From Rhodanobacter sp. B05 (GTDB taxonomy: Bacteria; Pseudomonadota; Gammaproteobacteria; Xanthomonadales; Rhodanobacteraceae), in contig NZ_MUNU01000010.1 of the NCBI RefSeq assembly GCF_002001085.1, forward strand, positions 1 to 64,000: DNA of 64,000 nucleotides, given 5' to 3'. A model generated the notes under the pieces. It worked only from the letters and a program-made list of their open reading frames with translations, was not told where the DNA came from and did not search any database. The position numbers and the translations under genes are program-made. Of this stretch, positions 61,628 to 64,000 are shown one piece after another (position 1 is the first letter of the stretch; each line of letters starts with the position of its first letter).

Positions 61628-63619
61628 ATGCTCCCGACTTCAAGAATCCTCCCGCTACTGGCCATCGGCGCCCTCCTGCTCGCCGGTTGCTCCGGGCTGC
61701 CCTGGAAATCCGGCAAGGTGCCGGACGGCGCACGCGCGAAAGTGGCGATCCTGGAAACCACGGACATTCATTCCAACGTGCTCAGCTACGACTACTACAA
61801 GCTGAAGCCCGACCCCACGGTGGGTTTCGAACGCACCGCCACGCTGATCCAGCGCGCCCGCAAGGAGTTTCCCGACAACTTCCTGTTCGATGCCGGCGAC
61901 ACCATCCAGGGCAGCGTGCTGGCCGACTACCAGGCGCTGGTGAAACCGGTCGCCTGCGACCAGGAGCTGGCGGTCTACCGGGCGATGGATGCGGTCGGCT
62001 ACGACGGCGGCACGCTCGGCAACCACGAGTTCAACTACGGCCTGGGCTTTCTGTCGCAGGTCACCGGCACGCCGATGAACGTGGACGGCGGCCACGACAA
62101 CCGCTGCGCCGGCCCGCACTATCCACTGGTGCTGGCGAACGTGTTCAGCGCGCGCGACGGCAAGCCGATCTTCAAGCCGTGGACGATCGTCAGCAAGAAC
62201 ATCCAGGCCTATACGCCGGATGGCAGCGCGATCAGGGTGCCGCTGCGCGTCGGCATCATCGGCTTCGCGCCGCCCCCGATCATGCAGTGGGACCAGCACA
62301 ACCTGGCCGGCAAGGTCACCGTCAGCGGCGTGGTGGAGGCCGCGCAGAAATACCTGCCCGAACTGCAGGCGCAGCATCCCGACCTGATCGTGGCGATCCT
62401 GCACGGCGGCCTCGACACCCATCCCTATACCAACGCCATGGAGAACGGGGGCTGGTATCTCGCCGGGGTACCGGGCATCGACGTGCTTCTGCTCGGTCAC
62501 TCGCACACGCAGTTTCCCGGCCCGCGCTACGCCGGCATGAAGGACGTCGACGCACGACTTGGTTTCGTCCGCAACGTGCCGGCGGTGATGGGCGGCTTCT
62601 TCGGCAAGGACCTTGGCGTGATCGCGCTGGTGCTCAACCGCAAGGACGGCCGCTGGGTCGTCGACCTCGACAACACCCACAGCGAAGTGCGCCCGATCTG
62701 TCCGGAGAAAAACCAGTGCGTGCCGGCCGACCCGGCGATCGCGCCGCTGGTCGAATCCGTGCACCAGGCGGCGATCGCCCATGTCAACACGCCGATCGGC
62801 AGCAGCAGCGTGCCCATGAGCAGCTACTTCGCCGACGAAGGCAACATGAGCGCGCTGGCACCGGTCAATGCCGCGCAGATCGACTACGTGCGCCGCGAAC
62901 TGCCCCGCACCCATCCCGAGCTCGCCGGCGTACCGGTGCTTTCCGCGGCAGCCGCCTTCCGCAGCGGCTTCGGCGGCCCCGACGACTACACCGACGTCGC
63001 CGCCGGCCCGCTCACCCTGCGCAGCGCCGCCGACCTGTATTTCTATCCCAACACGCTGGCCGCGGTGAAGACCGACGGCGCCGGCCTCAGGGCGTGGCTG
63101 GAAAAATCGGCCGAACGCTTCAACCGCATCGACCCCGACCAAGCCGGCGAGCAGGCGCTGATCAACAGTCATTTCACCGGCTACAACTTCGACCAGATCC
63201 AGGGCGGCATCCACTACATCATCGATGTATCGAAGCCGGTCGGCCAGCGCATCACCTCGCTCACCTACAAGGGCAGGCCGGTCACGCCGACCGAGCCGTT
63301 CATCATCGCCACCAACAACTACCGCGCCAGCGGCGGCGGCAACTTCCCCGGCCTCGACGGCGCCAACATCGTGCTGGCCGCACCCGATGGCACGCGCGAG
63401 ATCCTGGCGAAGTGGATCGAGCACAAGCGGCAGATCGGCGCGAGCGACCTGGAGCCCACGTCATGGACGTTTGCGCCCTTGAAGACGCGGGGCACGGTGG
63501 TGTTCACGGGGCGGGCGGACAAGCTCGACGTGGCCAGGGCGGCCGGGCTGACAAACATCCAATGGGTGAAGGACAACGGCGACGGGACGGCGGTTTACCG
63601 GATTGACCTGTCGCATTGA
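61628..63619 (+). CDS. cpdB: 2',3'-cyclic-nucleotide 2'-phosphodiesterase / 3'-nucleotidase, lipoprotein form
   Basis: A 663-residue periplasmic enzyme that turns 2',3'-cyclic nucleotides into nucleosides and phosphate. A lipobox LLLAGC (Cys at about residue 20) replaces the usual cleavable signal. The metallophosphatase domain has the metal sites in order: TTDIHSN, DAGDTIQGS, GNHEFNYG, AILHGGLD and LLLGHSHTQF. The 5'-nucleotidase C-terminal domain (about 390-600) includes PVLSAAAAFRSGFGG and the substrate-stacking TNNYRASGGGNFPG. DIHSNVLSYDYYK is the CpdB form of the motif rather than that of UshA. Confidence 0.93.
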   Translation: MLPTSRILPLLAIGALLLAGCSGLPWKSGKVPDGARAKVAILETTDIHSNVLSYDYYKLKPDPTVGFERTATLIQRARKEFPDNFLFDAGDTIQGSVLADYQALVKPVACDQELAVYRAMDAVGYDGGTLGNHEFNYGLGFLSQVTGTPMNVDGGHDNRCAGPHYPLVLANVFSARDGKPIFKPWTIVSKNIQAYTPDGSAIRVPLRVGIIGFAPPPIMQWDQHNLAGKVTVSGVVEAAQKYLPELQAQHPDLIVAILHGGLDTHPYTNAMENGGWYLAGVPGIDVLLLGHSHTQFPGPRYAGMKDVDARLGFVRNVPAVMGGFFGKDLGVIALVLNRKDGRWVVDLDNTHSEVRPICPEKNQCVPADPAIAPLVESVHQAAIAHVNTPIGSSSVPMSSYFADEGNMSALAPVNAAQIDYVRRELPRTHPELAGVPVLSAAAAFRSGFGGPDDYTDVAAGPLTLRSAADLYFYPNTLAAVKTDGAGLRAWLEKSAERFNRIDPDQAGEQALINSHFTGYNFDQIQGGIHYIIDVSKPVGQRITSLTYKGRPVTPTEPFIIATNNYRASGGGNFPGLDGANIVLAAPDGTREILAKWIEHKRQIGASDLEPTSWTFAPLKTRGTVVFTGRADKLDVARAAGLTNIQWVKDNGDGTAVYRIDLSH

Positions 63620-63715
63620 GGCTGGCCGGGGGCCAGTGCCTTGCCCAAGCCGCCAGGTGCACAATACGCGGCAAGCGCACCAAGGCGCGACGCTGCAAGA
63701 AGAGAACGAAATCCC

Positions 63716-63868
63716 ATGGCCACCATCCTCGACATCCGCCGCACCGAGCTTGCCCACACCATCGAGCGGCTGCGCGAACAACGCGCGCAGATCGACGAGA
63801 AGCTGCGCAAGCTGGAACAGGAGCTCGAGTCGCTCAAGGACTTCGTGCCGGCGACCGACGGGGAGTGA
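63716..63868 (+). CDS. Small coiled-coil protein of unknown function
   Basis: A 50-residue protein, highly charged, with heptad-like spacing (IERLREQRAQIDEKLRKLEQELESL). No signal peptide. AAGAGAA lies about 10 nt before the ATG at 63716. It may be a DNA- or membrane-associated small protein; no family is recognised. An extended frame from 63641 has Arg/Ala-rich residues typical of non-coding sequence. Confidence 0.6.
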   Translation: MATILDIRRTELAHTIERLREQRAQIDEKLRKLEQELESLKDFVPATDGE

Positions 63869-63939
63869 GGCACGCCCTTGCGCAAAGACGCGCCCCTGTC
63901 TCACTGTTCCCCCTACCGTCCACCAGCAGTCAAGTCGCC

Positions 63940-64000
63940 GTGCCCAAGCCCTCCCTGACACGCCGTTCGTGTCGACAACTCCTCGCCTTCACCCTCCTGC
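63940..64000 (+). CDS. Possible start of a secreted protein (cut by window end)
   Basis: A GTG at 63940 opens a frame that reads PKPSLTRRSCRQLLAFTLL to the window end, a basic n-region followed by a hydrophobic core as in a signal peptide. No strong ribosome-binding site is seen. Only 20 codons are visible, so this is tentative. Confidence 0.35.
   Translation, partial: MPKPSLTRRSCRQLLAFTLL

Overview
The window is GC-rich, densely coded DNA from a gammaproteobacterium, most likely the Xanthomonadales/Rhodanobacteraceae group (Rhodanobacter- or Dyella-like). The evidence is indirect: a long (type II) QueF, several large secreted peptidases (DPP IV, tricorn-like S41, M61), two TonB-dependent receptors, and the GTAGGAGC-type and CCCCTCTCCC-type palindromic repeats common in that group. 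No IS element, prophage, CRISPR array or rRNA was seen; there is one tRNA (Arg, CCG).

Layout. 0-11.3 kb is general metabolism: end of a probable M56 sensor protein, DPP IV, GST, a divergent LysR/aldo-keto reductase pair, QueF, a lipoprotein and a tricorn-like protease. 11.4-16 kb holds a TonB receptor and an ABC half-transporter. 16-23.4 kb holds a peroxiredoxin, an HprK-like kinase and a divergent + strand operon (B12-type radical SAM enzyme, NTP_transf_5-type nucleotidyltransferase, two methyltransferases, a flavin-reductase-like protein). 23.4-38.5 kb is a 15-gene minus-strand surface-polysaccharide operon: FdtA-like isomerase, PglD/NeuD-like acyltransferase, beta-propeller protein, FemAB-like GNAT, sugar aminotransferase, Wzx, GT2, Wzy-like protein, Wzz, methyltransferase, amidohydrolase, methyltransferase, second B12-type radical SAM enzyme and two glycosyltransferases. 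38.7-44.3 kb is a decahaem cytochrome / MtrB-PioB barrel / dihaem cytochrome / outer-membrane protein operon. 44.4-47.7 kb is an ECF sigma factor, its anti-sigma factor, a subtilisin-like lipoprotein and an EF-hand protein. 48-64 kb returns to general functions: tRNA-Arg, M61 peptidase, GGDEF protein, amino-acid permease, TonB receptor, a three-gene lipid run (GDPD, YhhN, sterol-desaturase family), an LTA-synthase-like protein, CpdB and small proteins.

Main result. Six copies of a bipartite element, GCAACC - 16 nt - GYACYYAS, lie upstream of and pointing at the ABC transporter, the HprK-like kinase, the radical SAM operon, the polysaccharide operon, the cytochrome operon and the ECF sigma gene itself. 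Spacing and geometry are those of an ECF-type -35/-10 promoter. I infer that the 14-47 kb region is one regulon, driven by the ECF factor at 44.4 kb, joining an unusual radical-SAM/kinase-equipped surface polysaccharide to an outer-membrane electron conduit. The anti-sigma factor's periplasmic domain resembles the propeptide of the neighbouring S8 protease, suggesting the input step. Everything functional here is inferred from sequence alone.
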